Shown here: positions 8,920-17,138 of the stretch, piece after piece
How positions within the stretch are numbered: the first letter of the stretch is position 1
Layout of the letters: every line of letters begins with the position of its first letter
Assembly (NCBI GenBank): GCA_009602725.1
Contig: WELB01000056.1
Location: 720,444-741,506 of the forward strand
Source of the DNA: Spirogloea muscicola
Lineage: Eukaryota; Streptophyta; Zygnematophyceae; Spirogloeales; Spirogloeaceae
DNA length: 21,063 nt
Direction of reading: 5' to 3'
Translations under genes and position numbers: made by a program
Notes under the pieces: model-generated
Databases searched by the model: none
The model's input: only the letters and a program-made list of their open reading frames with translations
Told to the model about the DNA's origin: nothing

Positions 8920-9387
8920 CCGACACCCCGACATCCCAACATTCACCGTGACGGTTATTGTCGGGGCGACTGACATGTGTGCCCTGGAAACAGGGATTTC
9001 GCCACCGCATGCTGATATGCTCGACCAGGAAGCGGGATACGGGCATGTGCATCTGGAGGTGCACGAGGAACGCAGGTGTAGTCCTCGCACCGCGAGAAGG
9101 GGCTGTTCTGTATACAGAGCACTTGTGTGCTGGAGCAGAAGGGGCGAGAGGCAGATCGCCAGGCGTGTACTATGTCGGGCATGTGGCTGGGTGTCGACGG
9201 GCAGGGCGAGCGATCAGCATCAGCGGCTCTGGAGGGATGTGTCCTGGGGGCATTACTTCAGTGAGTAACTGAATCGCTCATGGAAAGGGAGCTGCTGGGG
9301 ACGACGGCGGCGGGGGCGGGGGCGTGGGCGTGCATCGGGCGAGAGCGATGGTAAAGAGCCCGCGGTGCGCATGGAGAAGAGAAAAGG
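8920..9387. other. Unassigned sequence
   Basis: A plus-strand frame (8888-9268) and a minus-strand frame overlap here, but neither shows a known motif, signal peptide or splice-supported extension. I do not call a gene. Confidence 0.35.
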
Positions 9388-9500
9388 GGCCAATTCAAGC
9401 CACCACATTGCTCAGGCAAAAGCTAGTGCAAAGTATGGGGCTACATCAGACGAAGCCCCATGCTACGGTGGCCACGAAAACAGTGTGACGTAGTAGTACC
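9388..9500 (-). repeat. Dispersed repeat R2, second inverted copy
   Basis: On the minus strand it holds CTAGCTTTTGCCTGAGCAATG and then GGTGGCTTGAATTGGCC. It shares the distal AACAGTGTGACG motif with the copy at 5700-5850. It sits just left of LINE-like copy B. Confidence 0.6.
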
Positions 9501-9562
9501 CACAGGTGGAGCACATGCAACCCCGACAAGCTGATCTGGGGAGCCGGAGCACCCGGCAGAAA

Positions 9563-9712
9563 GAAAGCGCGGCCAGATTGACTGGCGGCTGGGAAAGGCC
9601 GGCCCAAAGGAATGGACAAGGTCTGAAGGAGCCGGAGTGCGAAGGAATAGGACTGAGACAATCAGCCAGGGGGCGCTCAGTAACCTCTAGAGATGCAAGT
9701 CTGAGCAGAGCA
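9563..9712 (-). mobile_element. 5'-truncated LINE-like copy B
   Basis: It is nearly collinear with copy A (4221-4392): GCGCGGCCAGATTGACTGG, hairpin, then GACAAGGTCTGAAGGAGCCGG and the ORF end. A deletion of about 5 nt next to the last codons turns the usual S-D-L-H-L-L-T-R-G-Y end into S-D-L-H-L-stop. It lies about 120 bp upstream of the SDR start codon and points away from it. Confidence 0.8.
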
Positions 9713-9834
9713 GTGGGGCGCCGCGCGGCGGGGGGCGCATGCACAGGGCCGGAGGCGCCGGCGGCCCAGGCTGCCCCTCATGCATGCGCGCGCGCCCCTG
9801 CCTCCCCTCGGCCCCCGCCCTCCCCACCGCCGCC

Positions 9835-11739
9835 ATGGAGCTCACGCACGCCGTCCTCAACCTCGTCGTGCCGCCCTTCCTCCTTGCCAACCTCGTCCTG
9901 CTCTACCCCCTCCTCCTCCTCTGGCGCCTCGCCTCCACCCTCTACCGCCTGCCCTACCCCGAGGACGTCCGCGGCAAGGTCGTGCTCATCACCGGCGCCT
10001 CCTCCGGTATCGGCGAGGTGAGCCGAACGGGCGCTGGGCCCTCCCCCGGCCTGGCCGCCCTCCCTTGGCCCGTGGCCGCAGGCCCTGTGCTGGCCGTCGC
10101 CCGGGCCGGAGGGCCTGCCCTCCGTCGCGCTCGCTCGCATCGCATCTCCGGCGGCAGCTCGCGGTCGCCTTACTCGGACCGGTACTCCCGCCGAGCCTGT
10201 AGCAGCCTGCACCCGCGCATACGACCGCCGCAATTTCATCATCACCTCTGCCCCCCAATCTGGGCTGCATGCAGGAAACCGCCTACCGCTATGCTGAGCG
10301 GGGTGCCAAGCTGGTGCTGTCTGCTCGAAGGGAAGACCGCCTGCGCCACGTGGCCCAGGAGTGCAAGCGCAAGGGTGCCATGGAGGCTCTGGTGTACAGA
10401 GCAGACCTGCGCGAGGAGGAGAACAACAAGCAACTGGTCGACTATGTGATCCACAAGTTTGGCCGCTGTGAGCATCTGCCTCATCCGGCTCCTCCTGTGC
10501 CCCCTAGAAACTGCATCGCCAGGTGTTGCCGAGTCTCTCATGGCGTGTGAGTCGTGGACGGGTAGACACCGTTGCATGCATGGCCACCCGCGCTCCAGTG
10601 AACCTGTCGTCCCGATCACTGGTGATACTCTGACCAGCCCTCCACTGGAACCTTGTTGATTGCCCAGTGGACCACTGCTTTGCCAATGTCGGCGTGGCGA
10701 TGGCCTTCCACTTCGAAGATGCACCAACGACAAAGGCATTCAGGGAAGAAATTGTAAGCCTGATGCTGCTTGGTGAACTGGGGCTGCCTGACTCCTGCCA
10801 CAGGGGCCACCGCTAGTGGCAGACAGTGCTGGTCACTTCATTCGAGTCAGCGGACCCGAAGATGAAACCGATGCCTTCACGACATATCTCACAAGTACGG
10901 ACACTTGATTGCAGGCATCAACTTTCTGGAGTGATGTGTACACAATATACTACGCACTACCCCATCTGAGGCAAAGGAAAGGCGTCCTGCTGGTCATGGC
11001 CTCTGCAGCTGCGTTCACGCCCTACCCGTACATGACGTCATACAATGCTGCCAAGGCTGCCATTGCCAACTTAGCAGACACCATCAGAGTCGAAGAGGCA
11101 GGCGAGGTACACGTCACTGTCATCGAGCCTGGATGGGTCGAAAGCGAGATGACCATGGGCAAATTCATCAATGAGGAGGGTAACATTGTTTGGGACAAGA
11201 ACAAACGGGATGTGAGCAATCTGCAACCCTTGCCCCTCTGGCCGCATCTGTGGCGCTTTCATGTTGCTCTACGCCCATTGTCTCTGTCCGCTGCAGTCTG
11301 CATGCCCATGTGCAGGTACCCAATAACATGCTTGTGTCCTGCTCGGAGCAGTGTGTTGTGGGACCAGTCCCTGTGGAGCGCACCAAAACTTGCTCCGAGA
11401 CGATCATTGATGCGGCCCTCAGAAGAAAGATGCACAGGATTACACCAAAGTGGTTTGCGGTCATGCTTTACTACCGCACCTTCGGCCTCAAGATTCTGGA
11501 GCCGTATCTTCGGACGATGTTCTGTGCTCCAAAGGGTCAGGTACGCGACCAATGCAGCATAGCTGCTGCCTGACGTCTTGAATTGCACCTCAGTTGAGAT
11601 GTATCTGTGCTTGCAGCACGTACGCTGATGCAGGACGTTTTTGTAATATGTCCCATGGCTGCAGAAGCCATTCAGCAAGATGCTAGTGGAGCTCCCTCTT
11701 CTGCAACAGATCCTGTACCCAAAGACACTACGACAGTAG
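9835..11739 (+). CDS. Steroleosin-like hydroxysteroid dehydrogenase (SDR family), six exons
   Basis: Exons 9835-10017, 10275-10467, 10668-10753, 10915-11211, 11352-11540 and 11665-11739 join in phase to 340 residues; the introns are 257, 200, 161, 140 and 124 bp. The start lies in GCCGCCATGG. Residues 7-30 form a hydrophobic, Pro-containing anchor like those that place plant HSD/steroleosins on ER or lipid droplets. The NAD(P) motif TGASSGIG is at 53-60, and the catalytic Ser184, Tyr197 and Lys201 (TSYNAAK) are present. Further family matches are EPGWVESEMTMGKF, the VGPVPV segment straight after the exon 4-5 junction, and the C-terminal ILYPKTLR. Two usual residues differ: NNAG is ANVG (131-134), and the Asn before Phe-Trp of the SDR tetrad is Thr157. 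The length is close to plant HSD1. Substrate is unknown; an 11-beta/17-beta-HSD-like oxidoreductase is the family role. Confidence 0.9.
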
Positions 11740-11755
11740 AAGGCTCCGCCTACTC

Positions 11756-11760
11756 TGTAA
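11756..11760 (+). terminator. Candidate TGTAA poly(A) signal for the SDR gene
   Basis: TGTAA begins 16 nt after the SDR stop codon. This position would give a very short 3' UTR, so a later unrecognised signal may be used instead. Confidence 0.35.
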
Positions 11761-12115
11761 GGTGCTTAGAAAGCGCCTTGGATTAACTTGGAGCGAAGTA
11801 CAAAAATACAACAGTGCCACTCTTGCCTGCCGTGTGCATTCTTGCAAGAAGCACATTCACTACCTTGTCCAAAGACCTGGGACCACACATTGATGTCTAC
11901 TGAGAATATAGAAGAGCTTGCAGCTACTTGCCACCACAAAACAAGTACGTAGGGTCCTCGACAATGGCGACAGTTGCCAAAGTCGTGGCCATCATTTGTT
12001 CAAGTACATGTCCTTCTGCAATACAGCTGCAGTTGCCGTGCCCCCATGGTGCATGACCTCTTTCGGGGGCCAACGCTGAAGAAGCTTTAGTAGCACACGT
12101 ATAGTTTTGTTGCTT
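11761..12115. other. SDR 3' flank without a gene
   Basis: I see no coding or repeat structure in this interval, which runs up to the palindrome at 12116. Confidence 0.4.
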
Positions 12116-12150
12116 GCACTGGAACATTATATTAAATAATGTTCCAGTGC
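12116..12150. repeat. Perfect 35-bp palindrome (15-bp arms, 5-nt loop)
   Basis: GCACTGGAACATTAT and ATAATGTTCCAGTGC flank ATTAA. Its right end coincides with the start of homology to the LINE-like ORF C-terminal domain at about 12150. A second palindrome of identical geometry sits at another copy's junction (19865-19899). Confidence 0.85.
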
Positions 12151-12395
12151 GTGGGCCTCGTCTGCTCCTGGACGTGGTACTGATCGACGCGTACAAGGCT
12201 GGCGCACCCACGTCAACCGTGTCCGGCTGAGCCCCGTCCAGCGCGGAGCGCAAGAAGGAGCGGCACTACCAGGACCATCCCCGAGGATACCATCTTTATC
12301 CGTGTGCCATGGATATCTACGGAGGCTATGGCGTAAAATGGTCCTCCCTAATCCAGCATCTGGCCCGGCTGGTTGATGTGCGTCGTCGAAATCGG
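12151..12395 (+). pseudogene. Relic of a LINE-like ORF C-terminal domain (diverged copy)
   Basis: The frame reads GPRLLLDVVLIDAYKAGAP, STVSG, an in-frame TGA, then AERKKERHYQDHPRGYHLYP, AMDIYGGYG and LIQHLARLVDVRR. It parallels the segment at 15.5-15.8 kb (GGPRLLLDVV..., HGALCARWLELLNQLSRH). In retroelement ORFs the LDV(T/V) strand followed by an AK/AERK...HP.GY...P.A.D.YG block is a typical C-terminal arrangement (from memory). The one stop codon and lack of any upstream ORF mark it as dead. It is not closely similar in nucleotides to the other copies, so it may come from an older or different lineage. Confidence 0.65.
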
Positions 12396-12491
12396 GGGGG
12401 CAGCTTGGGCCACTCCAGAATTCCGCAGGCCTTAGTTGCAAAATACAAGCTAAATACAAGCTAAACAGGGCCACGCAGTCTCAAGCTTGCA

Positions 12492-12615
12492 GCGTGTGCA
12501 CAAATGGGACACAGGACGACACATCAGAGAGCTGTGAGTGCAAAGGAGATCGTCCGCAGCAGGGGCCGCACATTAAGTGGGTATGTGACGGGCTGCCCCC
12601 CTGCAAAAGAGTGAT
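12492..12615 (+). other. Candidate Cys-rich exon (weak)
   Basis: After a TTGCAG acceptor-like site the frame reads VCTNGTQDDTSESCECKGD and then HIKWVCDGLPPCK. Cys spacing and a K-W-V-C motif resemble the minus-strand Cys-rich exon at 13093-13485 (QAKWVC). No start codon or partner exon is visible, so this could be chance or a fragment. Confidence 0.25.
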
Positions 12616-12917
12616 GCCATTGAGAAGTGCACGTCAAAGAGCTGTTGGGAAGCCACATGCATCCCACTTCTGCAGTGGCGTCAGCTGATAATATGCCATC
12701 TTTGCTTGATCCGCAGTCCTCAACTGCAAGCTGGTCGATGAGCTGCCTACACCCCCGCGGACGTTACGAAGAAACCGCCATAGTGCAAGACCTTCACTCA
12801 CTTGCAGCACAGAACAGTGCCAGGGCGGTCGAATGGCCTTTATTGGAAGCAAAGCCAGCACTGCAGGAGCACGTGTACATGTTCAGCAGGACATGCTGCT
12901 GAGGTACAGCAACAGTG

Positions 12918-13716
12918 TTGTTGACGTTCTGGCACGTTGCCTTTGAATCGCCACCTGATTGCTGGCAGCAGTTTGTGCTGGTGCCAGAGACGCAGGCCTG
13001 CTGAACGCAGGGCAAGAGTGCTGTCGACAGTACACATGGGTGGCCCAGATCAGTTACCGCAACCTGGAGCGAGCTGAAACTCATGCGCTTACGGTGTCAG
13101 CTTGTCGCTCGTCTTTAGTCTGAGGTGTTGGTCAGCTGTCCAAGGACCAAGCCCAGCAGCGATGCACCAGTCCACGCAACCAGAGTGAAGGGCTGCGGGG
13201 ATCAGGTTGTCAAACTTCTCTGATTCTTTTTCGAGCTCATGATCGCAATGGCAGACGCAGGCGAGGCCTGAAGGTGCTACGCGGGCAGCTGCTGGCTGCT
13301 TGCCGCAGAATGGCGGAATGTATAGGTTGCCCAACACCACCCTCTGGTAATTGGGGTCGTTGCATACGCAGTCGTCGTAACCCATGGGGTAGTTGGGATC
13401 AGAGGTCACACAGACCCACTTGGCCTGGGGGTCGCCAGGGCCCCCTCCAAGGTCCGTCTGGCAACTGGCATTGCTGCCGTAGCCTCTGCTACCCAAAAGA
13501 AGGGTCAGGTGCCGCTGGAGAAATGTTGCATGCCCTTCTCATGCAATGAGTCCTCTATGAAGTTCCTCAACGAGGAACGAGAGGAGCCCATCGGCGGTCA
13601 ACAGCGCTTGCTGCTGGAGTGTTTTCACGACAGCACTTACATTAAGCATAGGCAGACGAGGGATGGAGGAGGACGGATGCCAGCAGGACGAGGGCCATGC
13701 TGCTTGCGACCGCCAT
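12918..13716 (-). CDS. Probable secreted Cys-rich protein, exon 1 disrupted
   Basis: An ATG at 13716 in a GCAGCCATGG context begins a classic signal peptide, MAVASSMALVLLASVLL, ending S-A-Y-A. It is followed at once by TAA and then a perfect GTAAGT donor (13640-13635). An acceptor (GTAGCAG) opens exon 13485-13093, which encodes at least ten Cys, including KWVC, DDCVC, CVCHC and VDWC, and ends at a GTAAGC donor. A further Cys-rich frame (QACVSGTSTNCCQQSGG, then ATCQNVNN) lies at about 13030-12918, but its junction is not resolved. Exon 1 is 76 nt; one more base would remove the stop and match the phase of exon 2. So a 1-nt deletion, real or an assembly error, is likely. The family is not recognised; an extracellular matrix or wall protein is a guess. 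Confidence 0.45.
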
Positions 13717-13852
13717 GGCTGCGGGCGGGACTGCGTGCCACCGGGGTCAGGGACTAAAAGTGCGTGGGAAGGAGGGGGGGGGTGGCAACCGCGACCATGA
13801 GTGAGGACAGGTCTGAAGAGCTGACTAGCTAAAGAGCTAGTGAGAAAAAAGA
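13717..13852. other. Upstream flank of the Cys-rich gene
   Basis: This short region would hold the minus-strand promoter of the Cys-rich gene. It contains a G run at 13774-13781 and AGCTAAAGAGCTAG near 13829; no recognised promoter element was found. Confidence 0.3.
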
Positions 13853-13948
13853 GGCGAGGGTGCTGATAAAAAGAAGCAAGTGCTCGCCCATTGAGAATAG
13901 GGGCTGGAACAACCAGCCCGAAAAAGAAGGCGAGGGTGCTGATAAAAA
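13853..13948 (-). mobile_element. 56-bp LINE-like 3'-end insertion J with 20-bp target-site duplication
   Basis: A perfect 20-bp direct repeat (GGCGAGGG...GATAAAAA) lies at 13853-13872 and 13929-13948. Between them, 13873-13928 read on the minus strand is only TTCTTTTTCGGGCTGG, loop, CCAGCCCC, TATTCTCAATGGGCGAGC and ACTTGCTTC. The same sequence ends the longer copy at 19586-19750. This is a complete, extremely 5'-truncated retrotransposition event. Confidence 0.85.
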
Positions 13949-14084
13949 AGGGGAAAGGGGGTGGAAAATGGGAGAGCGTGCTATACGTCAAGAAAGAGAG
14001 AGAGTGGGANCCCGTGTGCGCCCCGGGCCCGACGGCGCCGGGGGGCGGCCCGCTCCGATCGGAGGGGCATCTCTCGGTAGGAGG

Positions 14085-14432
14085 AAAGCGCGGCTGGTGG
14101 CTGGGAAAGGCCAGCCCGAAGGACTGGACAAGGTCTGACTAGCATCGCTGATCTGCGGCTGCTTAGCAGCGGTTACTGAGTGATTTGTAGCTGCTTTGTT
14201 TCTGTGTGTGCTTGTTATTCTTAGCGCTTCCCCTGGCCCCCTTCTCGTACTTTGTTCATCCTTTTTTGGGCTGGCTTTTCCAGCCCCTATCCTCAATGGG
14301 CGAGCACTTTCTTCTGATGGAGCCGGAGTGCGAAGGACTAGGACTAAGACATCAGCCAGGGAACGCTCAGTAACCTCCGGTCAGGAGATGCAAGTCTGAG
14401 TAGCTAGCCGGCGGAAAGACGCCGCCCTGACG
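14085..14432 (-). mobile_element. LINE-like copy C, interrupted by copy D
   Basis: The halves 14432-14318 (ORF end S-D-L-H-L-L-T-G-G-Y-stop, then UTR) and 14138-14085 (hairpin and terminus) together match uninterrupted copies A and B. The break falls between GACAAGGTCTGA and GGAGCCGGAGTGCG, which are adjacent in copy B. Confidence 0.85.
14139..14317 (+). mobile_element. LINE-like copy D nested in copy C
   Basis: The plus strand gives ADLRLLSSGY-stop, a UTR of about 90 nt, the hairpin GGGCTGGCTTTTCCAGCCC at 14268-14286, CTATCCTCAATGGGCGAGC and ACTTTCTTC. TCTGA flanks it (14134-14138 and 14313-14317); part of this may be microhomology. It is nearly identical in layout to the minus-strand copy at 19586-19750. 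Confidence 0.88.
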
Positions 14433-15164
14433 GAAGCCGGAGGCCGCCGCCAAAGCTCGGCCTGCGCGCAAGTGATCCGCGAAGGCGAGGCACCGCGGCA
14501 GCGAGATGGCCAAGCGCATTCGGAAGACTTGAGCGAAGGAGGGCCCGCCTTAGGTTGGGGATGGCGGCCGGGGAGACCGGCGCTGCCGGTGGGCCTCCGC
14601 CGCCGTCGCGGGAGGGGCCGTTCGGATGAGCGCGCGAGATAGAGCCGGAGCGAGCGCGCGTGCGCGGCGGCGATGGCGGACGGGCGGGCGGGCGGGGCGC
14701 CGCGCCAGGCGTAGCCGCCCGCGGCCGGGCAAGCCGGCCCGATCCAGGGAAAATCTCGGGTTTAAAGGCATCTTAGTTGAATCAAATCTTGCTGAACGAG
14801 CTTCGCCATGATGAGAAACTCTCGACACGCTCAATGACCTTCGCAAATCCGCTAACGGGCAGTATGTTAAAGTAATTCTGTTGATGCGCAGCCAAGTGGA
14901 GACACTCTTACGAATGCCGTTCTCTGCTGTCCGTGGAAGGCTTCCAGCCATCAAGCGCCCAAGCCGGCTGGCAGGTCCCCAAATAGCGGAAAGAGTTATA
15001 TGGCACTCTCGCACCCACTCTCGTCAAGAAGCGTGCTCCTCGCGACATGGACAAATGTCGCGTGCTGAGATCATCTTACTGTCTTCAAATAGTCACGCGA
15101 GATCCGTACTCGCTTCGTGAGACGGATGGCGTGAACTGCGAGCAGGCCGGCCGCACCTGGCAAG
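14433..15164. other. CpG-rich then ordinary sequence, no assigned gene
   Basis: 14433-14750 is very GC-rich with open frames in several phases but no motif. From 14760 the composition drops sharply and no coding or RNA feature was recognised. Confidence 0.4.
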
Positions 15165-15270
15165 GAGTGGAGGGCTCGCTCATGAAAAAAAAGGGGCTGG
15201 CTTTGCCAGCCCAGAAAAGAACGGTCCGCAGGCCTCAGAGAAGAAATGGCACTCCCAATGGGGGCTGTGA
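15165..15270 (-). mobile_element. Composite of LINE-like 3'-end fragments (N)
   Basis: The minus strand reads TTCTTTTCTGGGCTGG, CAAAG, CCAGCCCC (hairpin at about 15193-15212), an eight-T run and GAGCGAGCCC. Next to it, 15243-15268 is a piece of the other tail variant (TTCACAGCCCCCATTGGGAG on the minus strand). Two tail fragments appear joined. Confidence 0.65.
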
Positions 15271-15294
15271 AGCCTGCCGCCGCCATGTTTCCAG

Positions 15295-16125
15295 GGTGTG
15301 CAAGAGTGCGAATGTGGCGAGCGAGGGGCCGAGCCTGGGGAGCTGGCCGCTCATGATCTGCGCTGTTCCCACAGCGGAAAGCGGACAGCGGCCCACGACC
15401 ATCTCCGGGATGCGATGCATGGCATTCTTGTGGAGGCTGGCTTCTCGGTGGCAGCCGAGAACTCCGCCGACATGCCGCTCCAGCGACGGGCCGACGGTCT
15501 CCACGCTCTGCGCGTCGACCTTGTGGCCACCCCACCAGCCGGCGGGCCACGTCTTCTCCTGGACGTGGTGACCACTCTCATATGACCGCTCACACTCAGC
15601 CCAGTGTGCCACCGAGGCTGGTATGCGGTAGCCTGCGCCGCTCGGGCCAAGGAGCTAGAATGCGTAGATCAACCGCGGGAAGATAAATCTTCCCGCTCGC
15701 CATCGATGCACGGGGCGCTTTGCGCTCGGTGGCTCGAGCTGCTCAACCAGCTCTCACGCCACGCCATTGTCCGCCGTTTCCATGGGGAACAGGTGGACTC
15801 CCATGCAGCAGGGTCGCTAGCGCAGGTGTACCGCATGCGCTTGGCCGTCTCGCTGCAGAGGTCTATGGCCCGCGCGCTGCACCTGCGTGCAGGCAGAGCC
15901 GTCGCTGCTGCCTCCGGCTCTGGCCAGGGGACCGCTCCCAGGAACCCAGTCTCATGGACCTGAGGCTGCTTAGCCAGGGTTACTGAGTGCTTCGTAGCTG
16001 CTTCGTTTCTATTTGGTGCTTGTTCTTCTTCGTACTTCCCCAGGCCCCTTCTCGCCCTTTCTTCATTCCTTTTTGGGCTAGCATTTTCCAGCCCCTATTC
16101 TCAATGGGCGAGCCCCTCTCTCTCG
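15295..16125 (+). pseudogene. LINE-like ORF C-terminal domain and 3' end, longest copy (E)
   Basis: From 15295 the frame gives CECGERG, HDLRCSHSGKRTAAHDHLRD and AMHGILVEAGFSVAAE, then RRADGLHALRVDLVATPPAG and GPRLLLDVVTTLI. In retroelement polyproteins this Cys/His motif plus an R-x-D...LDVV strand is the usual region C-terminal to the reverse transcriptase (from memory); the RT itself is absent. Damage: in-frame TGA at 15583-15585; a frame change near the palindrome 15675-15696 (10-bp arms), where F-P-L-A-I-D-A-R-G-A lies in another frame; an apparent 2-nt loss just after; and a last shift before M-D-L-R-L-L-S-Q-G-Y-stop (15984-15986). The 3' UTR, hairpin (16075-16094) and GGGCGAGC follow. 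Confidence 0.78.
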
Positions 16126-16317
16126 CTGTGAAAGGGCCTCAGAAGGCCACAAAACAGTGCCAGGAAAGACAAAGGGCAAGGAGGGGCATGTCGAGCGGCA
16201 TGCAGCTATGCCCGCTCGAGGCAGGAACGTGGGTCACGGTAGTCCGGCTGCGCAGCGCAGGTGTCTAGCATCGAGCATACTCACACCCCCATCGACATGG
16301 ATTCTTCTATCCGGCAG

Positions 16318-16543
16318 ACAACCATAGTAGATTCCCGGAGCTGGTGGCAACAGGCCGACTGGGCGATTCCCGGAAGGTGGCTGGCCGAGAGGCATGGTCT
16401 GCTCGCTCCTCGACTGGGCCGGTGAAGTCACAGAGTAGCTTTCCTCAAATGTTCCGTCACCGAGAGGTGGTATTTGAGAAACCGGCATCCCTGGTGCCGG
16501 AAGCGTCCCCGCCACTTGGCCACCAAGCAAGCCGGCTGGTCCT
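16318..16543 (-). other. Candidate Gly/Pro-rich exon of an unrecognised gene
   Basis: After CGCATGCAG on the minus strand an open frame reads GPAGLLGGQVAGTLPAPGM, then SQIPPLGDGTFEESYS and later NRPVGLLPPAPGIYYG, before a GTTGTC donor-like site. Composition and phase look coding, but no domain, start or partner exon was recognised. Confidence 0.3.
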
Positions 16544-16549
16544 GCATGC

Positions 16550-17138
16550 GGCCGTGGCGAGCTTGCTAGCCTCGCTCCCCTCACGCCGATGCGACGTTGG
16601 CCTCACCGTGGCAGCTTCCCACCATCTCTCGTCACCCTCTGAGAAACCGCCACGCTGCGGAGCATGGTGCAGCTCGCCTCGTCTCGGTCCGGCGACGGAC
16701 GCCCCCGCAGTTCTTGGTGGCCCAACTCACTGCTCGTTCGGCACGCTGAGCTGCGCCCGCTGAGCCCAGATCGATCGTGGAAGCGCTTGCATGGGCATGG
16801 CTGCTTCCAACAAATGGCAGCGACTTGCCCTGCAGATAGATGCTCGGCCCTTTCTGCGCGTCCTTAAGCTCCTCCTCCTCCCACTGGGAGCTTGACACCT
16901 TCATGCCACGCCATGACACTCCCCCTTAGTGTGCTGGTGCTGCTCCTATGCGATATCTCCTATCCGAAATGTGGTCATGCCTATTGATTGCTGTGTGGGA
17001 TCAAGTATGGCTAACTCATCACTTGCGGGCAGCCTGCTGAGCTTGGCTTAGTGCGGCTGCAGCCTCGAGGCGTCCGCCAACATTTATCTGCTGCGAATCT
17101 GCGTGCCAGCAGGCCTGACCGCCTGAAGCAGCAACGGC
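16550..17138. other. No assigned gene
   Basis: Open frames occur on both strands up to about 16900 without recognisable features. The remainder is ordinary non-coding-looking DNA. Confidence 0.35.

Noticed and set aside
14433-14760. GC-rich frames on both strands
   Set aside because: Several frames are open at once from base composition, and there are no splice or start signals tied to a domain.
14800-14850. ATGATGA resembling a C box of a C/D snoRNA
   Set aside because: No D box (CTGA) or terminal stem was found at a suitable distance.
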